From: an uncultured Opitutia bacterium
Lineage (GTDB): Bacteria > Verrucomicrobiota > Verrucomicrobiia > Opitutales > Opitutaceae
Reading direction: 5' to 3'
Length of the DNA stretch: 6,834 nt
Assembly (NCBI GenBank): GCA_903938935.1
Contig: CAJAFD010000535.1
Span: 1-6,834, forward strand
Positions 1 through 6,331 of this stretch are shown piece after piece. The notes under the pieces were generated by a model. The model was given only the letters and a program-made list of their open reading frames with translations, was not told the DNA's origin and ran no database searches. Position 1 is the stretch's first letter; each line of letters opens with the position of its first letter. Position numbers and translations under genes: made by a program.

Positions 1-379
1 GACCATCAATCAACTCGTGCGCAAAGGCCGCCGCGCAGTGCGAATCAAATCAAAGTCTCCAGCTTTGGACGGTAACCCGTTTCGCCGCGGAGTCTGCGTG
101 CAGGTCATGACCCGCACTCCCAAGAAGCCCAATTCCGCCATCCGTAAGGTCGCGAAAGTGCGTCTCACCAACGGCAACGAAGTCATCTCCTACATCCCCG
201 ATGAAGGCCACAATCTCCAGGAGCACTCGATTGTGCTCGTGCGTGGTGGTCGTGTGAAGGATTTGCCCGGTGTGCGTTATCACATCGTGCGCGGCACCCT
301 CGACGCCACGGGCGTAGAGAAGCGTCGTCGCAGCCGTTCTAAGTACGGCGTGAAGCGTCCGAAGGCTGTTAAGAAATAA
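1..379 (+). CDS. rpsL: 30S ribosomal protein S12 (5' end cut off)
   Basis: S12 lies at the decoding centre of the small subunit and monitors codon-anticodon pairing. The reading frame is open from the first base: position 2 begins the codons for TINQLVRKGRR, the normal S12 N-terminus. Only about two residues (probably Met-Pro) lie outside the window, giving an estimated full length of 127 residues, usual for the family. The GTG at 17 is Val8, not the start. The conserved TPKKPNSAIRK block and the GGRVKDLPGVRYH block are intact. Lys43 and Lys88, where substitutions give streptomycin resistance in E. coli, and Asp89, the methylthiolated residue in E. coli, are all wild type. The stop is TAA and rpsG follows after 24 nt. 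The promoter and SD lie upstream of the window. Identity is certain. Confidence 0.98.
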   Translation, partial: TINQLVRKGRRAVRIKSKSPALDGNPFRRGVCVQVMTRTPKKPNSAIRKVAKVRLTNGNEVISYIPDEGHNLQEHSIVLVRGGRVKDLPGVRYHIVRGTLDATGVEKRRRSRSKYGVKRPKAVKK

Positions 380-387
380 TTTTACCC

Positions 388-394
388 GAGGAGA
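388..394 (+). promoter_or_regulatory. Shine-Dalgarno site of rpsG
   Basis: GAGGAGA lies 9 nt upstream of the ATG at 404 and matches the classical anti-SD complement. It supports ATG 404 as the start and shows that this organism does use SD initiation for some genes, in contrast to several others in the window. Confidence 0.85.
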
Positions 395-403
395 ATTTGC
401 ACC

Positions 404-877
404 ATGTCACGTCGTCACAGAGCAGAAAAACGTCACGTTGAGCCCGATGCGCGCTATAACAGCCCGCTGGTCGCTCACCTCGTCAATGTCATCATGAAGA
501 GCGGCAAGAAGAACCTTGCCCAACGCATCGTCTACGGTGCGTTTGAAAAAGTCTCCGAGAAGCTCGAAAAGGGTGATCCGGTTGATTTGATGCTCGGTGC
601 GCTTGAAAACGCCCGTCCTCGCCTCGAAGTGAAGAGCCGCCGCGTCGGTGGTGCGACTTACCAGGTTCCGATCGAAATCTCTTTTGAGCGCCAGGAAAGC
701 CTCGCGCTGCGTTGGATCGTTGACGCCGCCGGTTCGCGCAAAGGCCTCCCGATGAAGGATGCCCTCGCCGCCGAAATCATCGACGCTTACAACAACACCG
801 GTTCGGTTGTTAAAAAGAAGGAAGACACGCACAAGATGGCGCAAGCCAACCGTGCCTTCGCTCACCTCCGCTGGTAA
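404..877 (+). CDS. rpsG: 30S ribosomal protein S7
   Basis: S7 nucleates assembly of the 30S head by binding the 3' major domain of 16S rRNA, and it lies near the E-site tRNA. The 157-residue product has the usual bacterial length and is collinear with E. coli S7. The basic N-terminus (SRRHRAEKRH) is followed by the helical core with GKKNLAQRIVYGAF near residues 34-47. The beta-hairpin EVKSRRVGGATYQVPIEI sits at about 75-92, and the C-terminus KMAQANRAFAHLRW at about 144-157. The start is fixed by a strong SD (388-394). It lies between rpsL and fusA, the standard str-operon order. In E. coli S7 is the translational repressor of the str operon; I see no clear S7-binding structure in the short 24-nt gap here, so any such control is unproven. 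Nothing is odd in length or sequence. Confidence 0.98.
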   Translation: MSRRHRAEKRHVEPDARYNSPLVAHLVNVIMKSGKKNLAQRIVYGAFEKVSEKLEKGDPVDLMLGALENARPRLEVKSRRVGGATYQVPIEISFERQESLALRWIVDAAGSRKGLPMKDALAAEIIDAYNNTGSVVKKKEDTHKMAQANRAFAHLRW

Positions 878-898
878 TCATAATTTAGGACCTCGTCC

Positions 899-3091
899 AT
901 GTCTGCCGTTCCTCCCGTCATCACGATCGTTACCGATAAGGCGAAAGTCTCCCCGGTAAACTCTAAAGACCGCCCGTTCCCTCTCGAGTGGACGCGTAAC
1001 ATCGGCATTGCCGCGCACATCGATGCGGGCAAGACCACCACGACCGAGCGTATTCTTTTCTACTCGGGCGCGGTGCATAAGATGGGTGAAGTGCATGAAG
1101 GCACCACCGTCACCGACTGGATGGAACAAGAGCGCGAACGTGGTATCACGATCACCGCCGCTGCTATCTCCTGTGCTTGGAATGCTTCTTGGGGCCCCTG
1201 GAAGGGCATCAAGCAGCGCATCAACATCATTGACACTCCCGGACACGTGGATTTCACGGCCGAGGTGGAGCGCTCCCTGCGCGTGCTCGATGGCGCCGTT
1301 GCCGTGTTCGACGCCGTTTCTGGCGTACAGCCCCAGTCCGAAACCGTTTGGCGTCAGGCCAACAAGTACCGCGTGCCTCGCATCGCGTTCATCAACAAGA
1401 TGGACCGCGTCGGCGCGAATTTCTTCCGTTGCATCGACGATATCCGCAACAAGCTGAAGGCAAACGCCCACGCTCTGTATTTGCCCATCGGCGCTGAAGA
1501 AAACTTCACGGGTCTCGTGGATTTGGTGCAGAACGTAGCTTATTCGTTCGATGAGAATCCCAGCGATCCGCTCGGGATGAAGCCCACCACGATGGAAATC
1601 CCTGATGCCATGAAGGCTCAGGCGAAGGAATACCGCGACAAGTTGATTGAGGCGGTTTCTGATTTCGATGACGTTCTCGCTGAGAAATACCTCAATGGCG
1701 AGGCCATCAGTGTCGACGAGCTCATGCTCGCCGTGCGCAAAGCGACCATTTCCCTCCAGTTCACTGGCGTGTTCCCCGGTTCAGCTTTCAAGAAAAAGGG
1801 CGTGCAGCGCCTCCTTGATTGCGTTGTCAATTACCTCCCGAGCCCCATCGACGTACCGCCGATGCAGGGTCAGGATAGCGATGGCAATCAAGTTGAGGCG
1901 GTTGTTAACGATAAGGCCAAGCTTGCCGGCCTCGCTTTCAAGCTCTGGAACGATCCTTTTGTCGGTCGTCTCGTATTTTTCCGCGTCTACACTGGCCAAT
2001 TGCCTCGCGGCATGGCGCTTTACAATCCTCGCACCCGTCGTACGGAGCGCGTTTCGCGTCTCGTTTTGATGCGTGCCATCGAACGTGAAGAAATTGAAGT
2101 CGCTTATGCGGGCGACATCTGTGCCGTCGTCGGTGTCAAAGACGTCATCACGGGCGATACTTTGTGCGACGAGGATTTCGATATCCGCCTTGAGCCACCT
2201 TCCTTCCCGGAGCCGGTTATCTCGATGTCCATCGAGCCAAACTCCAAGGCCGACCAAGAGAAACTCGGTGTCGCCCTCCAGCGCTTGGTGGCGGAAGATC
2301 CGACCCTGCGCGTCAAGACCGACCAAGATACCGGTCAGACCATTCTCGCCGGTATGGGCGAACTCCATCTCGAAATCATCATCGATCGCATGAAGCGCGA
2401 GTTCAAGGTCGAGGCTACCACCGGTAAGCCCCAGATCGCGTATCGTGAAACCATCGCCAAATCGGCTGATGGCGAAGGTAAATTCATCCGTCAATCTGGC
2501 GGCAAGGGTCAGTACGGCCACGTCGTCATCAAGCTCGAGCCCAACGAAAAAGGTAAGGGCGTCGAGATTCTCAATGAGACCGTCGGTGGTTCGATCCCGA
2601 AGGAATTCATCAAGCCCGCGACTGACGGTATCCGCGAAGGCAGTAACAACGGTGTTGTCGCCGGTTTCCCGGTCGTCGATGTTATCATCCGTATCGTTGA
2701 CGGTTCCTTCCACGAGGTCGACTCTTCGGAATTGGCCTTCAAGATGGCCGGCATCTTCGCGTTTAAGGACGCGATGAAGAAGGCTAACCCCATCTTGCTC
2801 GAGCCCATCATGGGAGTCGAAGTCACCACTCCAGAAGAATACCAAGGCGATCTCATGGGCGACATCAACCGTCGTCGTGGTCAGATCCAAGGTATGGAAA
2901 ACAAAGCCGGCGCGTGCATCATCGCCGCGCACGTTCCGCTCGAGTTGCTCTTCGGTTACGTCACCGATATTCGCTCCCTCTCCAAGGGTCGCGCCAGTGC
3001 AGGCATCACGCCTTCGCACTTTGAACAGGTGCCAAATTCTCTCCTTGCCAAGATTGTCGAAACCAACGCCAAGGGCCCGGCCCGCAGCTAA
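899..3091 (+). CDS. fusA: translation elongation factor G (EF-G)
   Basis: EF-G is the cytosolic GTPase that drives tRNA-mRNA translocation and, with RRF, ribosome recycling. GTPase motifs are complete: G1 AHIDAGKT (residues 39-46), G2 RGITI (81-85), G3 DTPGH (112-116, with the catalytic His116), G4 NKMD (166-169) and G5 GSA (294-296). Domain II follows from about 330, domain III from about 437, and domain IV carries SGGKGQYGHV (533-541). Domain V ends with RSLSKGRAS (692-700). At 730 residues it is slightly longer than E. coli EF-G (704). Much of the difference is an N-terminal extension that puts the P-loop about 21 residues later. ATG 899 is the only in-frame start before the G1 motif, so the extension is real if translation starts here. 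A short AGGA (887-890) precedes it by 8 nt. rpsJ, not tuf, comes next. All motifs fit a canonical EF-G rather than a divergent paralogue. Confidence 0.98.
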   Translation: MSAVPPVITIVTDKAKVSPVNSKDRPFPLEWTRNIGIAAHIDAGKTTTTERILFYSGAVHKMGEVHEGTTVTDWMEQERERGITITAAAISCAWNASWGPWKGIKQRINIIDTPGHVDFTAEVERSLRVLDGAVAVFDAVSGVQPQSETVWRQANKYRVPRIAFINKMDRVGANFFRCIDDIRNKLKANAHALYLPIGAEENFTGLVDLVQNVAYSFDENPSDPLGMKPTTMEIPDAMKAQAKEYRDKLIEAVSDFDDVLAEKYLNGEAISVDELMLAVRKATISLQFTGVFPGSAFKKKGVQRLLDCVVNYLPSPIDVPPMQGQDSDGNQVEAVVNDKAKLAGLAFKLWNDPFVGRLVFFRVYTGQLPRGMALYNPRTRRTERVSRLVLMRAIEREEIEVAYAGDICAVVGVKDVITGDTLCDEDFDIRLEPPSFPEPVISMSIEPNSKADQEKLGVALQRLVAEDPTLRVKTDQDTGQTILAGMGELHLEIIIDRMKREFKVEATTGKPQIAYRETIAKSADGEGKFIRQSGGKGQYGHVVIKLEPNEKGKGVEILNETVGGSIPKEFIKPATDGIREGSNNGVVAGFPVVDVIIRIVDGSFHEVDSSELAFKMAGIFAFKDAMKKANPILLEPIMGVEVTTPEEYQGDLMGDINRRRGQIQGMENKAGACIIAAHVPLELLFGYVTDIRSLSKGRASAGITPSHFEQVPNSLLAKIVETNAKGPARS

Positions 3092-3112
3092 ACTTATCCG
3101 TTCTTTTACGCC

Positions 3113-3421
3113 ATGAAAGGCCAACGCATTCGCATCAAACTCCAGGGCTTCGATTATCGAGTGATCGATCAATCAGCTCAGGACATCGTCGAGACCGCCA
3201 AACGCTCCGGCGCCCGTGTCTCCGGCCCCATTCCGCTGCCCACGCGCATCGAAAAACTCTCCGTCAATCGCTCGCCCCACGTGGACAAGAAGTCGATGGA
3301 GCAGTTCGAGACCCGCACGCATAAGCGCCTGATTGATATCATTGAGCCCACGGCCCAAACGGTCGACGAGCTCAAGAAGCTCAATCTGCCTTCCGGCGTC
3401 GACATCACCATTAACGTCTAA
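3113..3421 (+). CDS. rpsJ: 30S ribosomal protein S10 (NusE)
   Basis: S10 is a 30S head protein. As NusE it also pairs with NusB in antitermination and with NusG in coupling transcription to translation. The 102-residue product has the normal length. Recognisable blocks are QRIRIKLQGFDY (4-15), IVETAKRSGARVSGPIPLPT (25-44), the long loop SPHVDKKSMEQFETRTHKRL (54-73) and IIEPTAQTVDEL (76-87). The start ATG 3113 matches the family N-terminus. The 21-nt spacer after fusA is pyrimidine-rich and has no SD-like sequence, so initiation is probably SD-independent or coupled to EF-G termination. In E. coli rpsJ opens the S10 operon behind a long leader that L4 binds; here there is no room for such a leader before rpsJ, which suggests cotranscription with fusA. 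Confidence 0.98.
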   Translation: MKGQRIRIKLQGFDYRVIDQSAQDIVETAKRSGARVSGPIPLPTRIEKLSVNRSPHVDKKSMEQFETRTHKRLIDIIEPTAQTVDELKKLNLPSGVDITINV

Positions 3422-3455
3422 CACCCAGACTCAATCACTCTACAGTCAGCAGTTG

Positions 3456-3483
3456 CCTATGTGCCTTTACTGGCACCTCTAGG
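3456..3483 (+). repeat. hairpin A in the rplC leader
   Basis: GTGCC (3461-3465) and GGCAC (3472-3476) form a perfect 5-bp stem around the loop TTTACT. The stem can be extended by CCTA (3456-3459) with TAGG (3480-3483) across a small asymmetric internal loop. No T-run follows it. Confidence 0.55.
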
Positions 3484-3495
3484 TCCCTCGCTTAA

Positions 3496-3530
3496 GTAGG
3501 TCCGTTTAAACGGAAAACCTTTCCACCTAC
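3496..3530 (+). repeat. palindrome and nested inverted repeat B in the rplC leader
   Basis: A perfect 12-bp palindrome, CCGTTTAAACGG (3502-3513), can fold as a 4-bp stem with a TTAA loop. It is enclosed by GTAGGT (3496-3501) and ACCTAC (3525-3530), a perfect 6-bp outer stem with an 11-nt bulge on the 3' side. AGGT (3498-3501) could pair instead with the nearer ACCT (3517-3520), so two exclusive folds are possible. The palindrome could alternatively be a protein-binding site at the DNA level. Confidence 0.55.
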
Positions 3531-3540
3531 CGCTTAGCCC

Positions 3541-4191
3541 ATGATCTCCTCGCTCCTAGGCAAAAAACTCGGGATGACGCAGGTCTACGACGCTCAAAAC
3601 GTCTTAGTCCCCGTCACCGTCGTTGAAGCCGGACCCTGCCCAGTGGTCCAAGTTAAAACCGTTGAAAAAGACGGTTATAACGCTGTCCAAATCGGCTTCT
3701 CTTCCAAGAAGCCCAAAAACACCGCCGCCGGTGAACAAGGTCACGCCAAAAAGGCCGGACTTGATATCGCGCCGCGGTTGCTCAGCGAAGTTCGCTCTTC
3801 GGCTGCCCCCACGCTCAAAGTTGGCGACATCGTCACCGTAGCGACCTTCACCGAAGGTCAGCTCGTGGACGTCAGTGGCGTCACCAAGGGCAAAGGCTTC
3901 CAAGGCGTCGTGAAACGTTTCCGTGTGGCTGGCGGTCCCGCCTCGCACGGTTCGATGTTCCATCGCCGCATTGGCTCTATCGGTATGCGCCAGACTCCTG
4001 GTCGCGTCTGGAAGAACCAAGCCATGCCCGGTCACATGGGTACCGATGCTCGCACCGTGCAAAACCTGCGCGTGGTGAAAATCATCGCCGAGCAGAACCT
4101 CATCCTTGTGAAGGGCGCCATCCCTGGTGCCAACGGCGACGACGTGATCGTTCGCTCTGCCATCAAGGGCCAACCCAAAGCCGCCAAGTAA
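3541..4191 (+). CDS. rplC: 50S ribosomal protein L3
   Basis: L3 is an early 50S assembly protein whose long internal extension reaches the peptidyl-transferase centre. The 216-residue product has the usual bacterial length. It opens with SLLGKKLGMTQVYD (4-17), carries VTKGKGFQGVVKR (114-126) and GGPASHGS (131-138), and then RQTPGRVWK (150-158) and MPGHMG (162-167). Gln151 aligns with the Gln that PrmB methylates in E. coli. An in-frame TAG at 3535-3537, two codons before the ATG, fixes the start at 3541. No SD precedes it, and it follows the structured 119-nt leader, so its translation may be controlled there. rplD follows after 15 nt. Confidence 0.98.
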   Translation: MISSLLGKKLGMTQVYDAQNVLVPVTVVEAGPCPVVQVKTVEKDGYNAVQIGFSSKKPKNTAAGEQGHAKKAGLDIAPRLLSEVRSSAAPTLKVGDIVTVATFTEGQLVDVSGVTKGKGFQGVVKRFRVAGGPASHGSMFHRRIGSIGMRQTPGRVWKNQAMPGHMGTDARTVQNLRVVKIIAEQNLILVKGAIPGANGDDVIVRSAIKGQPKAAK

Positions 4192-4206
4192 CCCGGAGCT
4201 ACCAAC

Positions 4207-4842
4207 ATGAAACTCACTGTTTTCAGTTCTGATGGCACGACCAGTCGCGAACAAGATTTCGCCGGTCTGCCCACCTTCGAAGGCGACAAGGGTATCCAAG
4301 CCCTGAAGGAAGTTATCGTCGCGATCAACGCCAACAACCGCCAAGGCACCCACTCCACGAAGACTCGTGGCGAAGTGCGCGGCGGCGGCAAAAAGCCCTG
4401 GCGCCAAAAGGGCACCGGTCGTGCTCGTGCCGGTTCTATCCGCTCGCCCTTGTGGGTCGGTGGTGGTGTCGTGTTCGGCCCCAAGCCCCGCGACTACTCC
4501 AAGAAGATCAACGCCAAGGTCAAAGCGCTCGCTTTCAGCCGCGCCCTTTTTGACCGCGCTGTGGCCGGCGAAATCGCCGTGATCGAGAAATTCATCGCCG
4601 AGACCGGCAAGACCAAGGGTGTTAACCAAATCGTCGGCCGCATCGCGCCCGCCGGCAAGGTGCTCCTCGTCGACGCCCCGTTCGCCCTCGGCACGGCTCG
4701 CGCCGCTCGCAATATCGACCGCGTTTATCTCCAGGAAGCCGCCAAGCTCAACCCGGTCGATCTCGCGAAATACAAGAAAATTATCGTTAGCACCAAGGCG
4801 CTTGAGACCATCATCGCTCGCATCAACGGAGGTAAAAACTGA
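4207..4842 (+). CDS. rplD: 50S ribosomal protein L4
   Basis: L4 binds 23S rRNA domain I and its extended loop lines the constriction of the peptide exit tunnel. The 211-residue product shows the globular N-terminus, RQGTHSTKTRGEV (45-57), and the tunnel loop GGGKKPWRQKGTGRARAGS (59-77), followed by GGGVVFGPKPRDYS. Lys68 aligns with E. coli Lys63, where mutation gives macrolide resistance; it is wild type here. GGAG (4195-4198), 8 nt before the ATG, serves as SD. In E. coli L4 is both a transcriptional and translational repressor of the S10 operon, so it is a natural candidate to bind the leader before rplC, though nothing in the sequence proves it. The TGA stop shares one base with the rplW ATG. 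It is the only stop in the window that is not TAA. Confidence 0.98.
   Translation: MKLTVFSSDGTTSREQDFAGLPTFEGDKGIQALKEVIVAINANNRQGTHSTKTRGEVRGGGKKPWRQKGTGRARAGSIRSPLWVGGGVVFGPKPRDYSKKINAKVKALAFSRALFDRAVAGEIAVIEKFIAETGKTKGVNQIVGRIAPAGKVLLVDAPFALGTARAARNIDRVYLQEAAKLNPVDLAKYKKIIVSTKALETIIARINGGKN
4828..4833 (+). promoter_or_regulatory. Shine-Dalgarno site of rplW inside rplD
   Basis: GGAGGT is the best SD match in the window, 8 nt from the rplW ATG. It lies within the last codons of rplD (Asn-Gly-Gly-Lys-Asn), and with the TGATG stop-start overlap it indicates translational coupling of L4 and L23. Confidence 0.88.
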
Positions 4843-5123
4843 TGAACGCCCACAACGTCCTCAAAACCGTTTTGCTCTCGGAAAAAGCCAACAAGCAATC
4901 CGCTGAGCTCGGTCAATACACGTTCGAGGTTTTCCCGAACGCCAACAAACACGCCATCGCTCTCGCAGTTGAAGAGACCTTCAAGGTCACCGTGCGTCGC
5001 GTGAACGTGCAAAACTACCGCGGCAAAAACAAAAAGAGCCGCCAAGGCCAGCCCAGCGTCACCTCCGACTTCAAGAAGGCGATCGTGACCCTCAAAGCCG
5101 GCGATAAGATCGAGCTCGTCTAA
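4842..5123 (+). CDS. rplW: 50S ribosomal protein L23
   Basis: L23 sits at the tunnel exit and is the docking site for trigger factor and SRP. The 93-residue product is collinear with bacterial L23. It has VLKTVLLSEKAN (6-17), YTFEVFPNANKHAIALAVEETFKV (26-49) and the basic loop VQNYRGKNKKSRQGQ (56-70), and ends with the strand AIVTLKAGDKIELV. The ATG overlaps the last base of rplD (TGATG) and has a near-perfect SD, so the start is secure. The helical extension found in archaeal and eukaryotic homologues is absent, as expected. rplB follows after 29 nt. Confidence 0.97.
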   Translation: MNAHNVLKTVLLSEKANKQSAELGQYTFEVFPNANKHAIALAVEETFKVTVRRVNVQNYRGKNKKSRQGQPSVTSDFKKAIVTLKAGDKIELV

Positions 5124-5152
5124 ACCACGAACTCCCCAACGGAACCACCACC

Positions 5153-6019
5153 ATGGCAATTCACTCATTCCGCCCTCTCACGCCCGCCGGCCGTTTCACC
5201 TCGCTGAACAAGCGCGAAGGTCTCTCCAAAGAGCGCCCCGTGCGCGGCCTCACCGAGCCGATGCACAAGACTGGCGGCCGTAACGTTTACGGTCGCGTCA
5301 CCTCCCGCCATCGCGGCGGCGGTCATAAACAGCTCTACCGCATCATCGACTTCAAGCGTGATATCCTCGACATGCCCGCCCGCGTGCAGGCGCTCGAGTA
5401 CGATCCCAATCGCACCTCGAACATCGCCCTGATCGCCTACACCAATGGCGAGAAGCGCTACATTTTGGCGCCCAACGGCCTCAAAGTCGGCGACACGATC
5501 TTCGCCTCGAACAAAGCCACGACCAACGATTTCAATGTTGGTAACAACTTTCCCCTCGAGCTGATCCCGCCTTCCACGTTGCTCCACTGCGTCGAACTCG
5601 TGCCCACCCGTGGCGCGAAGATCGCTCGCTCCGCTGGCACCGCTCTTGAACTCGTCGCCGTCGAAAATGGCGTCGCGCAGCTCAAGATGCCTTCCGGCGA
5701 ACTCCGGGTGGTCAACGCCAAGTGCCGCGCCACCATCGGCGAAGTCGGCAATGGTGACCATAATAAACAATCTCTCGGCAAGGCCGGTCGTAGCCGTTGG
5801 CTCGGCCGCCGTCCGCATGTCCGCGGTATGGCGATGAACCCGGTCGACCACCCCAACGGTGGTGGTCAGGGTAAGTCCAAGGGTGGTGGTGGCCGTCAAC
5901 AGCTCGTCTCCCCGTGGGGCCAGCTCGCGAAGGGTTTCCCAACGCGCCGCCGCTCCAAGCAGTCCAACAGCATGATCATTGTCCACCACAACGGCCGCAA
6001 GCCACGTGGTCGGAAGTAA
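5153..6019 (+). CDS. rplB: 50S ribosomal protein L2
   Basis: L2 is a primary 23S rRNA binding protein needed for subunit joining and peptidyl-transferase activity. The 288-residue product is about 15 residues longer than E. coli L2. Motifs are GGRNVYGRVTSRHRGGGHKQ (41-60), LEYDPNRTSNIALI (81-94), ARSAGT (158-163), GEVGN (196-200) and AMNPVDHP (227-234). His233 aligns with the functionally critical E. coli His229 (mature numbering) and is kept. The usual DHPHGGGEG reads DHPNGGGQG here, and a glycine-rich stretch (KSKGGGG, 241-247) follows. The C-terminus is strongly basic. The ATG at 5153 gives the expected N-terminus; the only SD candidate is a weak GGAA (5141-5144). The start context, ACCACCACCATGG, is rich in ACC. 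rpsS follows after 22 nt. Confidence 0.98.
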   Translation: MAIHSFRPLTPAGRFTSLNKREGLSKERPVRGLTEPMHKTGGRNVYGRVTSRHRGGGHKQLYRIIDFKRDILDMPARVQALEYDPNRTSNIALIAYTNGEKRYILAPNGLKVGDTIFASNKATTNDFNVGNNFPLELIPPSTLLHCVELVPTRGAKIARSAGTALELVAVENGVAQLKMPSGELRVVNAKCRATIGEVGNGDHNKQSLGKAGRSRWLGRRPHVRGMAMNPVDHPNGGGQGKSKGGGGRQQLVSPWGQLAKGFPTRRRSKQSNSMIIVHHNGRKPRGRK

Positions 6020-6027
6020 GTAACCCT

Positions 6028-6035
6028 ACCTCCTT
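6028..6035 (+). promoter_or_regulatory. anti-SD-like pyrimidine motif before rpsS
   Basis: ACCTCCTT lies 6 nt before the rpsS ATG. It is identical to the anti-SD sequence at the 3' end of bacterial 16S rRNA and is therefore the complement of an SD, not an SD. Similar CCTCC cores occur before the next two genes (6320-6324 and 6734-6738). The function is unknown; a pyrimidine-rich tract could be contacted by protein S1, or it may be coincidence in C-rich leaders. Confidence 0.4.
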
Positions 6036-6041
6036 CGCACC

Positions 6042-6317
6042 ATGGCACGCTCCATCAAAAAAGGTTTCTTTGTCGATTACCACCTGCTCGAGAAAATCGA
6101 GAAGGCCGTCAAATCCGGCGCTAAGAAGCCCATCCAGACCTGGTCCCGCCGCTCGACGATTACGCCCGATTTTATCGGCCACACGTTCAGCGTTCACAAC
6201 GGCAAGGTTTTCACCGCCGTTTACGTCACCGAAAATATGGTCGGCCACAAGCTCGGCGAATTCGCGCTCACCCGCGTGTTCAAGGGCCACGGTGGTATGA
6301 CCCGCAAGGAAATCTAA
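6042..6317 (+). CDS. rpsS: 30S ribosomal protein S19
   Basis: S19 forms a complex with S13 in the 30S head and contacts the A-site tRNA and intersubunit bridges. The 91-residue product has the normal length. Conserved blocks are MARSIKKGFFVD (1-12), TWSRRSTITPDFIGHT (33-48), VHNGKVFTAVYVTENMVGHK (51-70) and LGEFALTR (71-78), then a basic C-terminus. The ATG at 6042 gives the canonical N-terminus. No SD is present; an anti-SD-like ACCTCCTT occupies its place. In the canonical S10 operon rplV follows directly, but here another gene intervenes, beginning 14 nt after the rpsS stop. Confidence 0.98.
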   Translation: MARSIKKGFFVDYHLLEKIEKAVKSGAKKPIQTWSRRSTITPDFIGHTFSVHNGKVFTAVYVTENMVGHKLGEFALTRVFKGHGGMTRKEI

Positions 6318-6331
6318 GGCCTCCGCCGACC

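Larger units (their letters stand above)
3422..3540 (+). promoter_or_regulatory. structured leader between rpsJ and rplC (candidate)
   Basis: This is the longest non-coding stretch in the window, 119 nt inside an operon that is otherwise tightly packed. It contains two inverted-repeat structures (described separately), a TAGGTCC block present twice (3480-3486 and 3497-3503), and ACCT three times (3475-3478, 3517-3520, 3525-3528). The repeated complementary blocks allow alternative pairings. There is no run of T after either hairpin, so it is not a standard intrinsic terminator, and I found no convincing -35/-10 pair. No SD-like sequence lies within 20 nt of the rplC start. By analogy with L4 control of the E. 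coli S10 operon, it could be an autoregulatory target of L3 or L4; that is inference only. Confidence 0.5.

Noticed and set aside
17..19. GTG as the start of rpsL
   Set aside because: The frame is open upstream and encodes the conserved TINQL residues of S12; this GTG is internal Val8.
1781..3172. 463-codon open frame on the minus strand, opposite fusA and the start of rpsJ
   Set aside because: It is codon-aligned with the sense genes, so it only reflects their near-absence of TTA, CTA and TCA codons. fusA is certain, and the antisense product resembles no family.
3496..3530. Intrinsic terminator between rpsJ and rplC
   Set aside because: Stems are short or bulged and no T-run follows; a stop here would also cut off the rest of the operon.
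3604..4629. 341-codon minus-strand open frame opposite rplC and rplD
   Set aside because: Same codon-aligned register as rplC and rplD; an artefact of biased codon use.
5165..5989. 274-codon minus-strand open frame opposite rplB
   Set aside because: Codon-aligned with rplB and entirely inside it; explained by codon bias.
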